Numbered from the stretch's first letter, positions 17,436 to 28,977 are shown. The stretch is DNA of 64,000 bases from Peristeroidobacter agariperforans (GCF_004138335.1 NZ_RYFW01000001.1:1116001-1180000); one strand, 5' to 3'. Numbers and translations are program-made. The notes: generated from the sequence alone by a model not told the origin.

Positions 17436-18689
17436 TCAGGCAGCTTCGGTGCGCGCGCGCTTGCGAGGCACGCGGAACGCACCAGTCTTGAGCGTCGCGT
17501 ATTCCCGATCCATGACGACGGTTCGGTTGCGACCGCCTTCTTTTGCCGCGTACAGCGCTTCGTCGGCGAGCTGGATCAAGCCATCGTGATTGCGGCCGGC
17601 TTGCGGCTCGACGCACGCAGCGCCGATGCTCACCGTCACTTGCGGCCCCACCGACGACGCCGGATGCCGAATCTGTAGAGCTGCGAGGTTGGAGTGCAGC
17701 TCGCGACACAACTCCTCGACGCGATCGCGCTGTACGTCGAACAACAGCACGACGAACTCTTCACCGCCGTAACGAGCGGCGATGTCCAACGGACGTCGCG
17801 CCGACTGAGCGATGGCGCCGGCGACGCGCGCCAGGCAGTGATCGCCCGCTTGATGGCCGGCGTGGTCGTTGAACGCCTTGAAATGATCCAGATCGACCAG
17901 CAGCAGTGCGATCGGCGCGCGCGTACGGATCGCTTGATTCCACAAGCGCTCGATGTGCGCATCGAACATGCGACGGTTGCCGATGTTGGTCAGCGCGTCA
18001 CGGTGCACCGAGTCGGTCAGCATCATGTTTCTGAACCAGTTCAACCGCTGGGTGCGCGAGAAGCTGTAATGAAAGAAAAATCCCAGCACCAGTGCGACGC
18101 TGGTCATGGCCAGATCGAACGAGCGCTGGCCGCTGTTCAAGCCGGCGGCCCAGCCGGTCAGGCCGTAAGCGACGACGATGGCAGTCGCGGTGATCGTCGC
18201 CTGCCCCTGCATCATGCCGAACAACATGTACGCCGAGAGCACCAGCATGGGCAGCACCGAGCTGAGCGAGTAGCCCTGCCGGTGCATGAGCAAGTCACAA
18301 GCGACGATGCACAGGCTCTGCAACAGCGCCACGGCCGGCGCCGCGAACGTCAGCCAACGCGAATACAGCTTGGTGTAAGTCACCAGGAGCATCGCCGTGC
18401 AGGTCGGCAAGAGCACGCCGAATCGAAGCAGGTCGACGATGACCATCTGATCCGGCGCGAACAAGGTTTCGCGCAACTCGCGAAACGGACCGCCGGCCAT
18501 CGACACGATCAGCAGCAGCCCCATCGCCGGCAGCATCGTGTACTTCACGCGCTCGCGCACATGATCGGTGTGCCAGTTGCGATATTGGCTCTCGAGCGGT
18601 TCGGCAAAGGTCAGCGGCGGCAACAGCTTCGCGAAGCGCTCGCGCAGGGAGTTGCGGTGCTTGGTTCGGGACGGAGGCTTGATGTGCAC
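17436..18689 (-). CDS. Diguanylate cyclase with multi-pass membrane domain
   Basis: A 417-residue GGDEF protein. The N-terminal half holds about five or six hydrophobic helices between residues 52 and 210 with little periplasmic sequence. A short linker leads to the cyclase domain with GGEEF at 308-312 and the inhibitory site RPLD at 299-302. It starts at GTG 18689 without a strong ribosome-binding site. A CRP-type palindrome lies 117 bases upstream, the best regulatory clue. The protein should make c-di-GMP at the inner membrane under feedback inhibition. Confidence 0.9.
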   Translation of the reverse strand: MHIKPPSRTKHRNSLRERFAKLLPPLTFAEPLESQYRNWHTDHVRERVKYTMLPAMGLLLIVSMAGGPFRELRETLFAPDQMVIVDLLRFGVLLPTCTAMLLVTYTKLYSRWLTFAAPAVALLQSLCIVACDLLMHRQGYSLSSVLPMLVLSAYMLFGMMQGQATITATAIVVAYGLTGWAAGLNSGQRSFDLAMTSVALVLGFFFHYSFSRTQRLNWFRNMMLTDSVHRDALTNIGNRRMFDAHIERLWNQAIRTRAPIALLLVDLDHFKAFNDHAGHQAGDHCLARVAGAIAQSARRPLDIAARYGGEEFVVLLFDVQRDRVEELCRELHSNLAALQIRHPASSVGPQVTVSIGAACVEPQAGRNHDGLIQLADEALYAAKEGGRNRTVVMDREYATLKTGAFRVPRKRARTEAA

Positions 18690-19003
18690 GGAAGTAAGGT
18701 TAACCCTGTACGTGCTCTCAGGACACGGACGAAAATCACGTTGCGCGCATTACCCTCACAGCATGCGTTCCAAATCGGCAAAAAGGCGGGTTGGAGTGGC
18801 GAAGTTGTGACCCGGATCACATTTTGAAGCCGGGGTGCTCGAGGGACGCGGACCTTCGCACGCGGTCGGGCCGGGCGCCAGGAAGCAATCGGTGCTTTCG
18901 GGCTCACCGGTAGCGGGCCGCGATTCGCCGGCGTGGGCTTCCACCGGACCGATCGCCAGGCCGATGATGAACCAGGGGCTATGTAAAATTCCGAGGTCGC
19001 GTC
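18690..19003. other. Divergent non-coding gap with a CRP-type site
   Basis: A 314-base gap between the diguanylate cyclase (leftward) and the DUF2807 lipoprotein (rightward). No coding frame is supported. The CRP-type palindrome at 18806-18821 is the only clear signal. Confidence 0.6.
18806..18821. promoter_or_regulatory. CRP/Clp-type binding site
   Basis: TGTGA-CCCGGA-TCACA matches all ten conserved core positions of the CRP consensus (TGTGA-N6-TCACA). It sits in the gap between a diguanylate cyclase and a DUF2807 gene, 117 and 183 bases from their starts. Confidence 0.72.
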
Positions 19004-19798
19004 ATGAACAAACTTCCCATGCTGGCCGCGGTGGCGTTGCTTCTGAGCGGCTGTGGCGGCGGTCACGACGGCGGCGGCGATCGCGGTCCGGTCGTGAGTG
19101 AGCGTCGCGATGTCGGGTCGTTCGACTCCATCAGCCTGGAAGGCGCGGCCAAGCTGGAGATCCGGATTGGCGAGCCGCTGTCGGTGCAGGTCAGCGGCAA
19201 CGAGAGAACCATCGGCCGCACCGAGACCCGCGTCAGCGGCGGCACGTTGCACATCAAGAACAAGGTGCGCGACTGGGGAATGCTACGGAACAACACGCGC
19301 CTCACCGTAAAGATCACTCTGCCCGAGCTCCAGTCGCTGGAGGTGGAAGGCGGCAACGATGTGAGCGTGGCCGGCCTGCACGGCGGCGACACGGCGATCA
19401 AGGCGGCCGGTGCGACCAATATCATAGCGGATGGTCAGTTGGACGAGCTCACCGTGCGGCTCGCCGGAGCAGGCCATGCGGACCTGAGCAAGCTCGCGGT
19501 TGCTGACGCGAAAGTTACGGTCGACGGCGTCGGCAGCGTGATCGTGAACCCGCAGGAATCGCTCGATGCGACGATGAACGGCGTCGGCGCGATTTTCTAC
19601 ACAGGCTCGCCGCGCAAAGTGAACACGCGCATGAATGGCTTGGGCACGATCGCCCGTCAGGATTCGAACCAAGGCTCGAGCGAGCCGAAGGTCGAGTCGG
19701 AACAGCCGCCGGCCGAACCTGATTCACTGGAGCTCGAGCGCGAAGATCCGAAACAAGAGCCGGTGGATCACAAGGAAGGCAGGATCATCGTCATCTGA
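19004..19798 (+). CDS. DUF2807 (GIN domain) lipoprotein
   Basis: A 264-residue predicted lipoprotein: MNKLPMLAAVALLLSGC ends in a lipobox with Cys17, followed by a Gly/Asp-rich linker. Residues about 35-215 form the repetitive beta-helical DUF2807 domain (FDSISLEGAAKLEIRIGEPLSVQVSGNE, LQSLEVEGGNDVSVAGL, VDGVGSVIVNPQESL, MNGVGAIFYTG). The C-terminal 45 residues are acidic, low-complexity and probably disordered. The family is common on bacterial cell surfaces but has no firm function. It converges on the lhr gene. Confidence 0.85.
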   Translation: MNKLPMLAAVALLLSGCGGGHDGGGDRGPVVSERRDVGSFDSISLEGAAKLEIRIGEPLSVQVSGNERTIGRTETRVSGGTLHIKNKVRDWGMLRNNTRLTVKITLPELQSLEVEGGNDVSVAGLHGGDTAIKAAGATNIIADGQLDELTVRLAGAGHADLSKLAVADAKVTVDGVGSVIVNPQESLDATMNGVGAIFYTGSPRKVNTRMNGLGTIARQDSNQGSSEPKVESEQPPAEPDSLELEREDPKQEPVDHKEGRIIVI

Positions 19799-19819
19799 CC
19801 CGGGGGTGGGCCTTCGGGG

Positions 19820-22800
19820 CTAAGCGAGGTCAGCGAGCGGCGCCGGCACCTGACGTTTCAACAACGCTCCTCGCACCTGCCATTGCTCGGCGGCGTCGAG
19901 CTGCTCGATAAACTTCACTTCGCCGCCTGCATACAGCGCCGTCGGCACGCCGTCTCGATACAACACGCGATTGCCCGTGAGCGCCGGCAGACGGCCACCC
20001 GGCGTGAGAATGCCAACCAGATTCAGCGGATCGGCCGCAGACAACGCGACCAACTGCAACTCCCCTTCGCGCCGGCGCACTTCGCGCAGCTGACCGATCG
20101 CTTCGGGCAATGCGAACTGCTCGCCGGAGAATCCAGCAACAAAACGCCCGCCCCGAATTTCGCCGCGTGCTTCCAGCCGCCGCAAGCACATCAGCAGATC
20201 TCGCCATGGCGGCAGCCAATCGGCTTCGCGCTCCAGCAGCTTCCAGAACACGACGCCCCAGCGCCTCAGCAGCGTGCGACAGATGTGCTCGACAGCTTCG
20301 TCGTTGCGCGGCGGCACCGGCTTACCGTCATCGAGCTTTGTTTCTTTCCGTTTGACCAACGCCCATCGACCCGCATCCTGCATGCCGAAGATGGCGATGC
20401 GTCGGTGTCGACGACGATCGCGCGCGCTGCTCCGGCGTCGATCCGCAGGCATCAACAGGGCGCGCAGACCGCCGAAGCTGTCGGAATTCACCAGGCCAAG
20501 TGCGACCAGTTCGCCAAGCGCTTCTTCCACCTGCACTGGCAACAAACCGACGTGATCCACGATCTCGTCGTAGAACGATGCGCCGTTCTCATCGATGTAG
20601 TCGGCGACCCGGCGCGCCTTGTCGGTGAGTTGTGAGCGTTCGATGTTGTTGGAGAACTGCGACCACTGTTTCACATTGCGTCGAGGCAGCAACGCAATCG
20701 GCGTCGAACGCACTGGCGCGGCGCCTCGTTCCGAGTCGCCGTTACGAGTGGCCAGACGCGTCCAGATGATGCGGCCGGCGAGACATTGCTCATCCAGCCA
20801 TGCGGGTTCGTACTCGGCGATGCGCGCCGGCAATATTTCCGTTTCCCATGCTCCGGCTGGAGCATCGAAGCCCTCCAGCTGAGCCAGGACAGCAGGCACC
20901 GAGTCCGGGCCCTGCATACGATGGTTCGGAGTGACCCGTTGCCAGTCGAAAAGAAAGCGCAGGAAGTCGCGCGCCTGCACGGGTTCGATCTCGGCACGGA
21001 GCCGCTTCACGGTGTAACGATGAATGCGCGCGAGCAAGCGGCGATCGCACCACTGAACGGTGCCTGCGGATACATCCGAGTCGAAGCTGCCACGCATGGC
21101 CGTGCCTTCGGCTTCGAGTGCCAAGAGCGCGCCGTCGACGTCTTCGATGTTTCCACCAAACGAGGCTGCGAGTTGTGCAGCGGTCGTCGGGCCGAGCCCC
21201 TCCAGGCGTCCACGCACGATCTCGCGTACGGCCTCATCGCGGTCGCGCTTGGCCGCATAGGCAGCGGGCACGACGATCGGAGGCTCCATGGAAACATTGG
21301 GAAACAGAGCTTCGAAGTAAGGCACGCGCTCGGTCGCGACGAAGATGCTGGCGGCGCCGACATCGAGCCTGGTCAAGCGTCGTTGAGTCATGAGCTCGTG
21401 ACAAAGGCCCGGCCAGCTCGGCTGGCTCTCGACCTCTTCATTCGTCATGAAGGTCAGCCACAGCAAGGCATCGTGCAGCTGATCGGCATTGCCTGCATCG
21501 GGCCACGCTTCTTCACGAACGCGAGCAATCGCAGCTGAGTCCAGCTTGCCGATGTCGGAAGCGGATTGAGGATCCATCCAACGGCGGCTCATCACCGCCT
21601 GCGTGCGTCGCTCCTCGAGGGGTGCGTCGTCGAGATAGGCGTACGGGCGCGCGTTCAGCACTTCCAGCGCCAGCGGCGACGGCTCGGTGAGGTCGCGGCC
21701 CTCCACTTTGACCTCTTGGGTGCTCAGGGCGCGCAGCAGTCGCTCGAAGCCTTCGATATCCATGGCCTCTTCCAGGCAGTCGCGCACGGTCTGCTGAACC
21801 AAGGGGTGCTCGGGCACCACGATGTCGCCGACGATGTTCTCGCCGCACGCGACTTGGTCCGGAAACACGGACGCGAGCAGATCTTCCGCATTCATGCGTG
21901 CGATCTGCGGCGGCACCTTCTTGCCGCCACGGAATCGCGGCAGCGCCAGCGCGATCGAAGCTCCCCAACGCCAACGCGTGTTGAACATCGGCGCGTCGAG
22001 CATGGCTTGAATGAGGATGTCGCGCGCGCTGTTCGGGTGCAGATACTTCGCCACATCCAACAGCTCGAAACTGTGCGAGCCGGTCAGTGACAGAATGATC
22101 GTGTCCTCAGTGGCCGCAGCCTGCAGCTCGAAATTGAACGTGCGGCAGAAACGTTTGCGCAGGGCCAGGCCCCAGGCGCGATTGATCCGGCTGCCGAACG
22201 GCGAGTGAATCACCAGTTGCATGCCGCCGGACTCATCGAAGAAGCGCTCGAAGATGACCTTCTGCTGCGTTGGCAGCGAACCCAACGCGGCCTGCGCCGC
22301 CGCCAGATACGCGACCAGTTGGCCGGCGGCGAATTCGCCGAGGCCCACTTCTGCAGTCAGCCACTGGTAGGCGGCGGATCTGGCGAGGTCGCCATTGTAG
22401 GAGTGGTCATCGAAGCGGCTTTCGATTTCTTCGCGTAAGCGCGAGACCGCGACGGACAACTCATCGGTTCGTCCCGGCGCCTCTCCGAGCCAGAAAGGAA
22501 TGCTTGGCGCTTCGCCCTTTGCGTCCTGCACTCGCACCGTGTTGCGCTCGACACGCAGGATGCGATACGACGAATTGCCGAGCTGGAAGACATCGCCCGC
22601 CATGCTCTCGACCGCGAAGTCCTCATTGAGCGTGCCGACCATGACGCCTTCGGGTTCCAGCATCACTTGATAGTCGGCCGTGTCCGGAATCGCGCCGCCC
22701 GAAGTGATCGCAGTCAGGCGAGCGCCTTTGCGGCCTTTGATGATGTGATTGACGGCGTCGTGATACAGCAGCGCGCCGTGCCGACCGCGACGAGTCGTGA

Positions 22801-24208
22801 ACCCCTCGGCCAGCATGTGGACGATTTCATCGAACGATTCGCGCGTGATCGTCTTGAATGGATAGGCGTATCGAACCAGATCGAACAGCTCTTGTTCCGT
22901 GCATTCGCGGGCCGCGGCTTCAGCAACGATTTGCTGGCACAGCACGTCGATCGGCGCCACCGGAATCCTCAATCGATCCAGCTCGCCTCGACGCACGCTG
23001 TCGAGCAGCGCTGTGCACTCCACCAGATCGTCGCGCGACTGAGGAAACAAACGCCCTTTCGGTGTCGCGCCGACCGCGTGTCCGGACCGACCCACCCGCT
23101 GCAGGAACGCATTGATGGTGCGCGGCGAGGCGATCTGGCACACCAGGTCGACATCGCCGATGTCGATGCCGAGCTCGAGAGAAGCGGTGGCGACCAGCGC
23201 CTTGAGCTGACCGAACTTCAGCCGCTGTTCGGCATCGAAGCGCAGCTCCTTCGCCAGGCTGCCGTGATGGGCAGTGACCGAAGGGGGCGCATCTTTGGGC
23301 TTGTCTTTGTCCAGGCGCTCGGTGAGCTGACGACAGATCCGCTCAGCCGTGCGCCGCGTGTTCACGAAGATCAGCGTCGTGCGATGCTCGTTGATGAGCT
23401 GCACCAGCCGATCGTAAACCTGACCCCAGGTTTCATTCGACATCACCGCTTCCAGCGGCTCTTCCGGCAGCTCGATGGCCAGGTCGCGTTTGCGAATGTG
23501 GCCGCTGTCGACGATGGCGCAGTCGGCCTCGCCATTCGGCAGCACGTAACGTCCACCGACCAGAAAACGCGCGACTTCTTCGATGGGCTGCTGAGTGGCC
23601 GAAAGACCGACCCGAGTGAGCCGGCGGCCGACCAGCGCTTCCAACCGTTCCAGCGAAAGTGACAAATGCGAGCCGCGTTTGCTGCCGGCGACCGCGTGGA
23701 TTTCGTCGACGATAACCGTGCGCGTCGTGCTCAACATCTCACGGCCCGACTCCGAGCCGAGCAGGATATAAAGCGATTCCGGCGTCGTTACGACGATGTG
23801 CGGCGGCTTGCGCCGCATTTGATTGCGTTCGGCCTGCGGTGTGTCGCCGGTACGAACCCAGGTGCGGATGTCGACATCGCGCATGCCCGACTCGAGCAAT
23901 TTGTCGCGAATGCCGGCGAGCGGCGCTTCGAGATTGCGATTGATGTCGTTGGACAGCGCCTTCAGCGGCGAGACATAGACGATGCGCGTCTCATCCGGGA
24001 GCCCGAACTGCTCGCCTTCGCGCACCAGCTCATCGATGGCGGCAAGAAACGCCGCCAGCGTCTTACCTGAACCGGTCGGAGCCGCGATCAGTACATGTTT
24101 TCCTGACTGAATCGCCGGCCACGCGTCCGCCTGCGCGGGCGTGGGCACATGAAATCGACTGGTGAACCAGGCGTCGACCGCCGGGTGGAAATAAGGGGTG
24201 TGACTCAT
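19820..24208 (-). CDS. lhr: Large ATP-dependent helicase Lhr
   Basis: A 1462-residue superfamily 2 helicase. The N-terminal Lhr core has Walker A APTGSGKT (about residues 43-50), the DEIH box in [23 protein letters not shown], and motif VI in [14 protein letters not shown] winged-helix/DUF1998-like part and the long Lhr C-terminal region follow. Lhr acts as a 3'-5' translocase in DNA repair. The ATG at 24208 (MSHTPYF) is chosen; an ATG at 24226 would add six residues. The gene stands alone between the DUF2807 gene and the RND pump operon. Confidence 0.92.
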   Translation of the reverse strand: MSHTPYFHPAVDAWFTSRFHVPTPAQADAWPAIQSGKHVLIAAPTGSGKTLAAFLAAIDELVREGEQFGLPDETRIVYVSPLKALSNDINRNLEAPLAGIRDKLLESGMRDVDIRTWVRTGDTPQAERNQMRRKPPHIVVTTPESLYILLGSESGREMLSTTRTVIVDEIHAVAGSKRGSHLSLSLERLEALVGRRLTRVGLSATQQPIEEVARFLVGGRYVLPNGEADCAIVDSGHIRKRDLAIELPEEPLEAVMSNETWGQVYDRLVQLINEHRTTLIFVNTRRTAERICRQLTERLDKDKPKDAPPSVTAHHGSLAKELRFDAEQRLKFGQLKALVATASLELGIDIGDVDLVCQIASPRTINAFLQRVGRSGHAVGATPKGRLFPQSRDDLVECTALLDSVRRGELDRLRIPVAPIDVLCQQIVAEAAARECTEQELFDLVRYAYPFKTITRESFDEIVHMLAEGFTTRRGRHGALLYHDAVNHIIKGRKGARLTAITSGGAIPDTADYQVMLEPEGVMVGTLNEDFAVESMAGDVFQLGNSSYRILRVERNTVRVQDAKGEAPSIPFWLGEAPGRTDELSVAVSRLREEIESRFDDHSYNGDLARSAAYQWLTAEVGLGEFAAGQLVAYLAAAQAALGSLPTQQKVIFERFFDESGGMQLVIHSPFGSRINRAWGLALRKRFCRTFNFELQAAATEDTIILSLTGSHSFELLDVAKYLHPNSARDILIQAMLDAPMFNTRWRWGASIALALPRFRGGKKVPPQIARMNAEDLLASVFPDQVACGENIVGDIVVPEHPLVQQTVRDCLEEAMDIEGFERLLRALSTQEVKVEGRDLTEPSPLALEVLNARPYAYLDDAPLEERRTQAVMSRRWMDPQSASDIGKLDSAAIARVREEAWPDAGNADQLHDALLWLTFMTNEEVESQPSWPGLCHELMTQRRLTRLDVGAASIFVATERVPYFEALFPNVSMEPPIVVPAAYAAKRDRDEAVREIVRGRLEGLGPTTAAQLAASFGGNIEDVDGALLALEAEGTAMRGSFDSDVSAGTVQWCDRRLLARIHRYTVKRLRAEIEPVQARDFLRFLFDWQRVTPNHRMQGPDSVPAVLAQLEGFDAPAGAWETEILPARIAEYEPAWLDEQCLAGRIIWTRLATRNGDSERGAAPVRSTPIALLPRRNVKQWSQFSNNIERSQLTDKARRVADYIDENGASFYDEIVDHVGLLPVQVEEALGELVALGLVNSDSFGGLRALLMPADRRRSSARDRRRHRRIAIFGMQDAGRWALVKRKETKLDDGKPVPPRNDEAVEHICRTLLRRWGVVFWKLLEREADWLPPWRDLLMCLRRLEARGEIRGGRFVAGFSGEQFALPEAIGQLREVRRREGELQLVALSAADPLNLVGILTPGGRLPALTGNRVLYRDGVPTALYAGGEVKFIEQLDAAEQWQVRGALLKRQVPAPLADLA

Positions 24209-24315
24209 GGGGGCAGCGCCGAGCATACCCCAGACGTTGAGAACGATGACGCGAGTTCAAGAGCGGGTCTGGGGGATGGGCGGCAGCATGCAGCCCATCC
24301 TTGCCAGTCGGCGTC

Positions 24316-25761
24316 TTATTTGAGCGAAGCCTGCGCATCCAACGGCCGGAAGCCGCCGCCCAGGGCCTTGTACGTTGCGAGCAGCGCCGTCGCTGTCTGC
24401 GTTTCGCTCAATGCCAGCTGATCTTCCGCCGTCAGCGCGCTGCGTTCCGCATCGAGGACGGTGAGGAAGTCGGCGACGCCGCTTTCGTAGCGGGCGCGAG
24501 CCAGCGTCACGGCTTCGAGCGAAGCGGTGGTGCTGTCTTGCAGGTGAGCTTGCTTCACCTTTGCCTTCACATAGGCAGTCATGCTCGCATCAGTCTCCTC
24601 GAGCGCCTGAAGCACCGTTTGCTGGTACACGGCCAGCGCACGATCCGTGGCAGCTTCGCGCTGTTTGATCTGCTGGCGAACGCGACCAAGATCGAACGCG
24701 GCCCACTGAATGCTCGGGCCGAAGGCGTAGCTCTCGCTGCTGCCTTTGCCGAGATCGCCGCTGTCGATGGCGTCGAAGCCCCAGCGGCCGACGAACGAGA
24801 TGCGCGGGAACAAGTCACCGACCGCAACGCCGATCTGCGCGGTGGCCGAGGCCAGCTGACGTTCCGCAACCATGATGTCAGGACGACGACGCAGCAGCAG
24901 CTCCGGCGTGCCGATGTTTTGAGTCGTCGGCAGCGTCGGGAGCTTCTGCACCGCCGAGAGCTGGGGGAGCAGGGCTTCGGGCGACTTGCCGGTCAGCACG
25001 CCCAGACGCAGGATGCTGCGAGTGATGTCCGATTCGAAATCCGGAATCGTTGCGAGCGTCGCCGACAGCTGCGCTTGCGCGCGTGACGTATCGAGCTGCG
25101 TGCCACGGCCCGCATCGAGTCGAGCGGTCGTGATTCGCAGCGTTTCACGCTGGTTCTCCGCGTTACGCTGAGCAACCTCGAGCCGCTGCTGCGAGCCCCG
25201 CAACTCAAAGTAATTGCGTGCGACTTCAGCAGTGATGCTCACTTGCGTGCTGTACACGCCCGCCTCTGCCGCTTGCACCAACGCCGTGTTCGCTTCGACG
25301 TTGCGTCGGATGCGACCGAAGAAGTCCAATTCCCAGAACGCGTCGAAGCCCGCATCGTAGTAGTCCTGATCGCGCGCGAAGCCAAGCGCCTGGCGCGCAC
25401 TGCCTCGTGATTCGGTCTGACCAGCCGAAGCGGTCACGGTCGGTGCGAAATCCAACTGCGCCTCGCCACGAATTGCTCGCGCTTCCCGCAAGCGGGCAGT
25501 CGCGATGCGAATGTCGTGGTTCGCCGCCAGCGCTTCTTCGATGAGCGAGTTCAACTGCTCATCGTTGAACGCCTTCCAGAAGTCGCCCTCGACATCGGCG
25601 GTCGCGAACTGCGTCGCGTCCGTGCTCACGAACTCATCGGGAGACTTCGTCTCGGGCCGCTGGTAGTCCGGCCCGACCGCGCAGGCGGCGAGCACGGCGC
25701 TCACCGCGAGAACGGACAACTTCTTGCTCACATTCAACGCTACTTGTTTCAGGTTACGCAT
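24316..25761 (-). CDS. RND efflux outer-membrane channel (OprM/NodT type)
   Basis: A 481-residue outer-membrane factor. A lipoprotein signal ends at VLAACAVGPDYQRP, the usual OprM-type start (Cys acylated, then GPDY). Two repeated coiled-coil/beta-strand halves follow (e.g. RLREARAIRGEAQLDFAPTVTASAG and LARARYESGVADFLTVLDAERSALTAEDQLA). The ATG at 25761 is preceded by AAGGAG nine bases away and overlaps the last eight bases of the pump gene, so the two are translationally linked. It completes the tripartite pump encoded at 25754-30249. Confidence 0.93.
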   Translation of the reverse strand: MRNLKQVALNVSKKLSVLAVSAVLAACAVGPDYQRPETKSPDEFVSTDATQFATADVEGDFWKAFNDEQLNSLIEEALAANHDIRIATARLREARAIRGEAQLDFAPTVTASAGQTESRGSARQALGFARDQDYYDAGFDAFWELDFFGRIRRNVEANTALVQAAEAGVYSTQVSITAEVARNYFELRGSQQRLEVAQRNAENQRETLRITTARLDAGRGTQLDTSRAQAQLSATLATIPDFESDITRSILRLGVLTGKSPEALLPQLSAVQKLPTLPTTQNIGTPELLLRRRPDIMVAERQLASATAQIGVAVGDLFPRISFVGRWGFDAIDSGDLGKGSSESYAFGPSIQWAAFDLGRVRQQIKQREAATDRALAVYQQTVLQALEETDASMTAYVKAKVKQAHLQDSTTASLEAVTLARARYESGVADFLTVLDAERSALTAEDQLALSETQTATALLATYKALGGGFRPLDAQASLK

Positions 25762-28700
25762 GATGGGCCGCTCCTTCGATGGCCTCTGATTTGTTGCCAG
25801 CACGGAATTTCTTGACGACGGCCGCGCGCAGCAGGACGTAGAACACTGGTGTCAGGAACAGACCGAAGAAGGTCACTCCAAGCATGCCGGAGAACACGGC
25901 GATGCCGATGGCGTGACGCATCTCCGCGCCTGCCCCCGACGCGAGCACCAGCGGCACCACACCCATGATGAATGCGATCGAAGTCATCAGGATGGGCCGC
26001 AGTCGCAGGCGCGCGGCTTCGAGCGCGGCGTTATACGGATCGACGCCGGCTTGCTCGCGGTCCTTGGCGAACTCGACGATCAGAATCGCGTTCTTGCTCG
26101 CCAGGCCCACCAGCACGAACAGTGCGATCTGCGTGAAGATGTTGTTGTCGCCGCCGGTGATCCACACACCGAAGATCGCGGACAGCAGCGCCATCGGCAC
26201 GATGGCCACGATGGCCAGCGGCAGCGTCCAGCTCTCGTACAGCGCTGCGAGCACCAGCACGACCAGCAGCACGCACAACGGGAACACGAACACCGAGCTG
26301 TTGCCGACCAGGATTTCCTGATAGGTGAGATCGGTCCATTCATACTTCACGCCGTTCGGCAGATTCTCGGCAAGGATGCGCTCCATCACCGCCTTTGCCT
26401 GGCCGGTCGAATAGCCGGGCGCCGGACCGCCGTTGATATCGGCAGTCAGATAGCCGTTGTAACGGAACACGCGATCCGGGCCGTAGGTCTGCGAGACCTG
26501 CACGACGGAGCCGAGCGGAACCATGTCGCCCGCTTCGTTGCGCGTCTTCAATTGCAGAATGTCTTCAGCCTTCGCGCGATAGTCGTAGTCCGCCTGCGCG
26601 ATCACCTTGTAGGTGCGGCCGAAACGGTTGAAGTCGTTCACGTACTGGGACGCGAGATACACCTGCAGCGTCTCGAACACGTTGCTGAGCGGCACGCCGT
26701 GCTCCTTGGCCTTGACGCGATTCACGTCGGCGAGAATCTGCGGCACGTTCACTTCGTAGTTCGAAAACACGCCGGTGAGCTCCGGCGCCTGACGCGCTTT
26801 GGCGATGACTGCCTGCGTCGCCTTGTACAACTCGTCGTAGCCCAAGTCAGCGCGATCCTCGAGCTGCAGCTTGAAGCCGCCGAGCGTGCCGAGGCCGTTC
26901 ACCGGCGGCGGCGGGAACGTGACGATCTGCGCTTCCTTGATCGAGCTCAGCGCACCGTTCAACTGCTGCGCGATCGCGAAGCCCGACAGCTCGGGCGACT
27001 TACGCTTGTCGAAATCGTCCAGCGCGAAGAACACGATGGCCGAGTTGGAGCTGTTGGTGAAACCGGCGACCGACAGGCCAGGGAACTGCACCGCGTTGTG
27101 CACGCCGGGTACTTTCATGCCGATCTCGCCCACCTCACGCACGATCTGTTCGGTGCGATTCAACGAAGCCGCGTTCGGCAGCTGGATCAGCGTGATCAGG
27201 TACTGCTTGTCCTGCACCGGGATGAAGCCTTTGGGCGTGACCTGGAACAGGCCCCAGGTCGCAACCAGCAGCAGCGCGAACACGCCCATCGTCATGCTCT
27301 TGTGACGGAGCACGCCACGCACGCCGCCGACATACTTGTCGCCGGAGCGATGGAAGAAGTTGTTGAACGCTCGGAAGAAGCGGCCGAGCACTTTGTCCAT
27401 GCCGCGAGTCAGCGCGTCCGGCTTCGCACCGTGCGGCTTCAGCAGCAGCGAGGCCAGCGCCGGGCTCAAGGTCAGCGAATTGATCGCGGAGATCACCGTC
27501 GAGATGGCGATGGTCAGCGCGAACTGCTTGTAGAACTCGCCGGTGAGGCCGGTGATGAATGCGATCGGCACGAACACCGCGACCAGCACCAGGGCGATGG
27601 CGATGATGGGACCGCTGACCTCATCCATGGCCTTGTAGGTCGCTTCCAAAGGCGACAGGCCGCTCTCGATGTTTCGTTCGACGTTTTCGACCACCACGAT
27701 CGCGTCATCGACCACGATGCCGATCGCCAGCACCAGGCCGAACAGCGACAGCGCATTGATGGAGAAGCCGAAGGCCAGCATCAGCGCGAACGTACCGATG
27801 ATGGACACGGGCACGGCCAGCAACGGAATGATCGAGGCGCGCCAGGTCTGCAGGAACACGATCACGACGATCACGACCAGCGCCAGCGCCTCCAACAACG
27901 TCTTGATCACGGCCTTGATCGAGTCGCGCACGAAAATGGTCGGGTCGTACACGATTTCATAGCTGACGCCTTCCGGAAAGTTCTGGCTCAGCTCCTTCAT
28001 GGTGGCGCGCACGGCATCGGACAGCTCGAGTGCGTTGGCGCCAGGGGACTGAGAGACCGGAATCGCGACGGCGGACTTGTTGCCCAACAAGCTGCGCAAC
28101 GAATATTGGGCGGCATCGAGCTCGATTCGCGCAACGTCTTTGAGCGTCGTGATGGAGCCGTCAGGCAGCGTCTTTACGATGATGTCGCCGAACTGTTCCT
28201 CGGTGATCAAGCGTCCGGACGCAGTGACGTTCAACTGATAGTCGACGTTGGCCGGTGCGGGATCCGCGCCGATGACACCAGCGGCGACTTGCACGTTCTG
28301 TTCGCGGATCGCGTTGACGACATCGCCCGCGGTGAGGCCGCGGCTCGCGATGCGTTCCGGATCGAGCCAGACGCGCATGGAGTAATCGCCGGAGCCGAAC
28401 AAGCGAACGTCGCCCATGCCGGGCAGGCGCGCCAGTACGTCACGAATCTGCAGTGTGGCGTAGTTGCGCAGATAGACGGTGTCGTAACGGTTATCGGGCG
28501 AAGTGAGGTGTACGACCATCAACAAATCGGGCGATGCCTTCAAGGTGGTGACGCCGACGCGTCGCACGTCTTCGGGCAGGCGTGGCAATGCCTGCGCCAC
28601 GCGGTTCTGGACCTGCACCTGCGCCGTGTCGATGTTGGTGCCGAGACGGAACGTAACTGTCAGTGTCATCTGACCGTCGCTCATGGCCTGCGAGGACATG

Positions 28701-28936
28701 TAGAGCATGTTCTCGACACCATTGATTTCCTGCTCGAGCGGCGCCGCGACGGTTTCCGCGATCACCTTGGGATTGGCGCCCGGATAGCTTGCGTTGACCA
28801 CCACGGTCGGCGGCACGACCTCCGGGTACTGGCTGATCGGCAGCTGCCACATGGCAATCGCGCCGACCAGGAAGATGACGATCGAGACGACCGCGGCAAA
28901 GATCGGTCTATCGATGAAGAAGCGAGCGAATTTCAT
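25754..28936 (-). CDS. RND multidrug efflux pump inner-membrane transporter (AcrB/MexB type, HAE1)
   Basis: A 1060-residue proton-driven transporter. It starts MKFARFFIDRPIFAAVVSIV and has 12 membrane helices with two large periplasmic loops. The TM4 proton-relay pair is present (IGIVVDDAIVVVENVER). The C-terminal half repeats the fold (VPMALLSAIFGVWITGGDNNIF, LVGLASKNAILIVEFAKD). It is the middle gene of a minus-strand operon: adaptor, pump, channel. A GGGGAAAC precedes the ATG. Exported drugs cannot be predicted. No local repressor gene flanks the operon, unlike many mex/acr loci. Confidence 0.95.
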   Translation of the reverse strand: MKFARFFIDRPIFAAVVSIVIFLVGAIAMWQLPISQYPEVVPPTVVVNASYPGANPKVIAETVAAPLEQEINGVENMLYMSSQAMSDGQMTLTVTFRLGTNIDTAQVQVQNRVAQALPRLPEDVRRVGVTTLKASPDLLMVVHLTSPDNRYDTVYLRNYATLQIRDVLARLPGMGDVRLFGSGDYSMRVWLDPERIASRGLTAGDVVNAIREQNVQVAAGVIGADPAPANVDYQLNVTASGRLITEEQFGDIIVKTLPDGSITTLKDVARIELDAAQYSLRSLLGNKSAVAIPVSQSPGANALELSDAVRATMKELSQNFPEGVSYEIVYDPTIFVRDSIKAVIKTLLEALALVVIVVIVFLQTWRASIIPLLAVPVSIIGTFALMLAFGFSINALSLFGLVLAIGIVVDDAIVVVENVERNIESGLSPLEATYKAMDEVSGPIIAIALVLVAVFVPIAFITGLTGEFYKQFALTIAISTVISAINSLTLSPALASLLLKPHGAKPDALTRGMDKVLGRFFRAFNNFFHRSGDKYVGGVRGVLRHKSMTMGVFALLLVATWGLFQVTPKGFIPVQDKQYLITLIQLPNAASLNRTEQIVREVGEIGMKVPGVHNAVQFPGLSVAGFTNSSNSAIVFFALDDFDKRKSPELSGFAIAQQLNGALSSIKEAQIVTFPPPPVNGLGTLGGFKLQLEDRADLGYDELYKATQAVIAKARQAPELTGVFSNYEVNVPQILADVNRVKAKEHGVPLSNVFETLQVYLASQYVNDFNRFGRTYKVIAQADYDYRAKAEDILQLKTRNEAGDMVPLGSVVQVSQTYGPDRVFRYNGYLTADINGGPAPGYSTGQAKAVMERILAENLPNGVKYEWTDLTYQEILVGNSSVFVFPLCVLLVVLVLAALYESWTLPLAIVAIVPMALLSAIFGVWITGGDNNIFTQIALFVLVGLASKNAILIVEFAKDREQAGVDPYNAALEAARLRLRPILMTSIAFIMGVVPLVLASGAGAEMRHAIGIAVFSGMLGVTFFGLFLTPVFYVLLRAAVVKKFRAGNKSEAIEGAAHHA

Positions 28937-28977
28937 AAATGTTTCCCCACAAAACGGGGGCGAAAGCGGCCCCTACA

